Assembly: GCA_903970575.1 (NCBI GenBank)
Contig: CAJCJC010000039.1
Span: 1-6,151 of the forward strand
DNA from: Alphaproteobacteria bacterium
GTDB lineage: Bacteria; Pseudomonadota; Alphaproteobacteria; BOG-932; Roseiterribacteraceae
DNA length: 6,151 bases
Reading direction: 5' to 3'
Shown here: piece after piece, positions 4,823 through 6,151 of the stretch
Position numbering within the stretch: position 1 is the stretch's first letter
Layout of the letters: every line of letters starts with the position of its first letter
Made by a program: the position numbers and the translations under genes
The notes under the pieces: model-generated
What the model was told of the DNA's origin: nothing
The model's input: the letters and a program-made list of their open reading frames with translations, nothing else
Databases searched by the model: none

Positions 4823-6151
4823 GCCTTGAACCCGGCGACCGCGAGGCGCTCGGCCGCGTTCGGATCGTCGACGACCGCGCACCGGTCCGCCAGGATCATG
4901 ACCGAGCGCCAGTCCGGCGCATAGGCGGGCCAATGGGGCAAGCCAGAGACATTGGGGGTGCCCGTTCGCGCGAACGCGGTCCAGGCGCGGCTCATGCGGT
5001 CGGCCAGGGCGCGGCCGTTCTCGGGCGGCCCGACCACGGCGGCGGCGAGATCGAGATTATCGAAAATATAGGCGATATCCAGCGTGTGGGGCACATTCAG
5101 CTTGCCGCCGCGCACCGGCGTCGGTTTTTCGAAATGGTAGACATAGGCCGGCGCGGCGCCCAGTTTCGCCTTCATCTCCGCCTTGGCGACGACGCTGTAG
5201 GTGAAGGTGAAATCGGTTGAAATCAACTGATAGAGCAAGGCGGTATCCGCCCCAGGACGCGTCCGCCGATAGACGGCGATCAGGCTGGCGGCGTCGGCAT
5301 CCGACAGCTTGGTGAACTGCTTCACCTTCTGCTGGAGCGTCGCGTCATCGACCGGGTCGAGCGGCGTGTCGGCCATATAGGCCGTCTCGGTCAGGGTGCT
5401 GCCGATCAACAGGGGGACGTTGGCGGAGATTTCGGGGGCGGACGGATCGAAGGGCGCGGTCGGCAGGGAGCGGCCATCCACCACCGGCCGCAGCGGCGCC
5501 TTCAGCGCCTTGGCCGCAGCCAGCAATTGCGCGGCGGGGATTTCCTGAAGCCGCGCGACATCGCCGGGAGCGACGCCAAGCGCGTCCAGCACCAGCGATG
5601 TCGCCTTTGCGGCGTCCTCGATCGAACCCCGGCGTACATCTTGGCCGCTTTGCGCGATGGCGCGGTGGAACAGGCCCTGAGCGGCCGGCATCGCCATCAA
5701 GGTAGTGACCTTCCCGGCGCCGCCCGACTGTCCGAAGACCGTTACGTTGCCGGGGTCTCCGCCGAAATTGGCGATATTGTCCCGCACCCATTCCAGCGCG
5801 GCGACGCAATCCAGCATGCCGACGTTGCCCGAATCGGCGAATTCGGCGCCGCCGGCCGACCCCAGATAAAGGAAGCCGAACAGATTCAGGCGATGGTTGA
5901 TGGTGACCACCACGACATCATGGCGCGCCGCGAGATTGGTTCCATCGAACAAAAGATCGCCGCCGGAGCCGTTGGCGAAACCGCCGCCATGCAGCCAGAC
6001 CATCACCGGACGCTTGCGGCGGTCATTGAGGCCGGCGGTCCAGACGTTAAGGCGCAGACAATCCTCGCTCATCGGGCTGTTATCGGCGAGCGACGCCTCC
6101 TCCGGCAGAACATTCGAGGGGGTCTGCGGACAGCGGTCCCCCAGCATCGTC
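4819..6151 (-). CDS. Carboxylesterase type B family hydrolase, 5' end cut by window
   Basis: An alpha/beta hydrolase that cleaves carboxylic esters; family members of this type are usually exported. 444 codons are visible before the right edge. The missing 5' part probably encodes a signal peptide and some 60 to 90 residues, given family lengths of 500 to 550. Numbering from the methionine at 6147 (internal, not the start), C6 and C30 (SEDCLRLN) are the usual N-terminal disulfide pair. HGGGF (53-57) is the oxyanion hole. FGQSGGAGK holds the nucleophile S141, with glutamine in place of the classical GESAGG glutamate. GSTLTE supplies the acid E254, and VPHTLDIAYIFDN (352-364) the catalytic histidine H354. 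The triad is complete. Substrate cannot be read from sequence; para-nitrobenzyl esterase-like enzymes, bile-acid or xenobiotic esterases and mycotoxin (fumonisin) esterases all share this architecture. No operon partner is visible. Confidence 0.93.
   Translation of the reverse strand, partial: TMLGDRCPQTPSNVLPEEASLADNSPMSEDCLRLNVWTAGLNDRRKRPVMVWLHGGGFANGSGGDLLFDGTNLAARHDVVVVTINHRLNLFGFLYLGSAGGAEFADSGNVGMLDCVAALEWVRDNIANFGGDPGNVTVFGQSGGAGKVTTLMAMPAAQGLFHRAIAQSGQDVRRGSIEDAAKATSLVLDALGVAPGDVARLQEIPAAQLLAAAKALKAPLRPVVDGRSLPTAPFDPSAPEISANVPLLIGSTLTETAYMADTPLDPVDDATLQQKVKQFTKLSDADAASLIAVYRRTRPGADTALLYQLISTDFTFTYSVVAKAEMKAKLGAAPAYVYHFEKPTPVRGGKLNVPHTLDIAYIFDNLDLAAAVVGPPENGRALADRMSRAWTAFARTGTPNVSGLPHWPAYAPDWRSVMILADRCAVVDDPNAAERLAVAGFKA

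Noticed and set aside
4328..5220. Further overlapping frames opposite DUF2721 and within the esterase region
   Set aside because: They are Arg/Gly/Ala-rich shadows without motifs, inconsistent with the conserved catalytic and membrane-helix sequences in the chosen frames.

Overview
The window is GC-rich chromosomal DNA with strong G/C bias at third codon positions. Its gene content (class II DAHP synthase, glutathione reductase, a DUF427 protein and a GQSGG-type carboxylesterase) points to an alphaproteobacterium, most likely a sphingomonad (Sphingomonas or Sphingobium group). The lineage is inferred from protein style and neighbourhood, not from a marker gene. Most of the window is ordinary core and accessory metabolism. 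I found no rRNA, tRNA, CRISPR array, transposase or phage gene.

From left to right: (1) Class II DAHP synthase, first enzyme of the shikimate pathway, lies on the minus strand and runs off the left edge without its last few dozen residues. (2) A compact higB-higA toxin-antitoxin operon follows on the minus strand. It sits in a somewhat more AT-rich patch with a repeat-bearing promoter region. (3) A small plus-strand gene encodes an exported, Ala/Pro/Lys-rich low-complexity protein. A perfect 8-bp inverted repeat lies just upstream of its ribosome binding site, and a strong UUCG-loop intrinsic terminator follows it. (4) Glutathione reductase (gor) is on the minus strand, preceded in the same direction by a small DUF427 gene. 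The two are 50 nt apart and probably form one unit. (5) A DUF2721 membrane protein runs on the plus strand, divergent from the DUF427 gene. The two share an AT-rich promoter core. (6) A secreted-type carboxylesterase (type B, alpha/beta hydrolase) is on the minus strand and runs off the right edge without its N-terminus. Its stop codon overlaps the DUF2721 stop codon tail to tail.

Functional picture: aroG feeds aromatic amino acid synthesis, gor maintains reduced glutathione, and higBA is a stress-responsive or addiction module wedged between aroG and the exported-protein gene. The exported protein resembles acid-shock (Asr-like) proteins in composition only. No obviously new multi-gene system is visible. 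The points most worth a second look are the small exported protein with its upstream palindrome, the higBA control region, the 11-bp-period repeat in front of gor, and an arginine-to-threonine change in the NADPH pocket of Gor.
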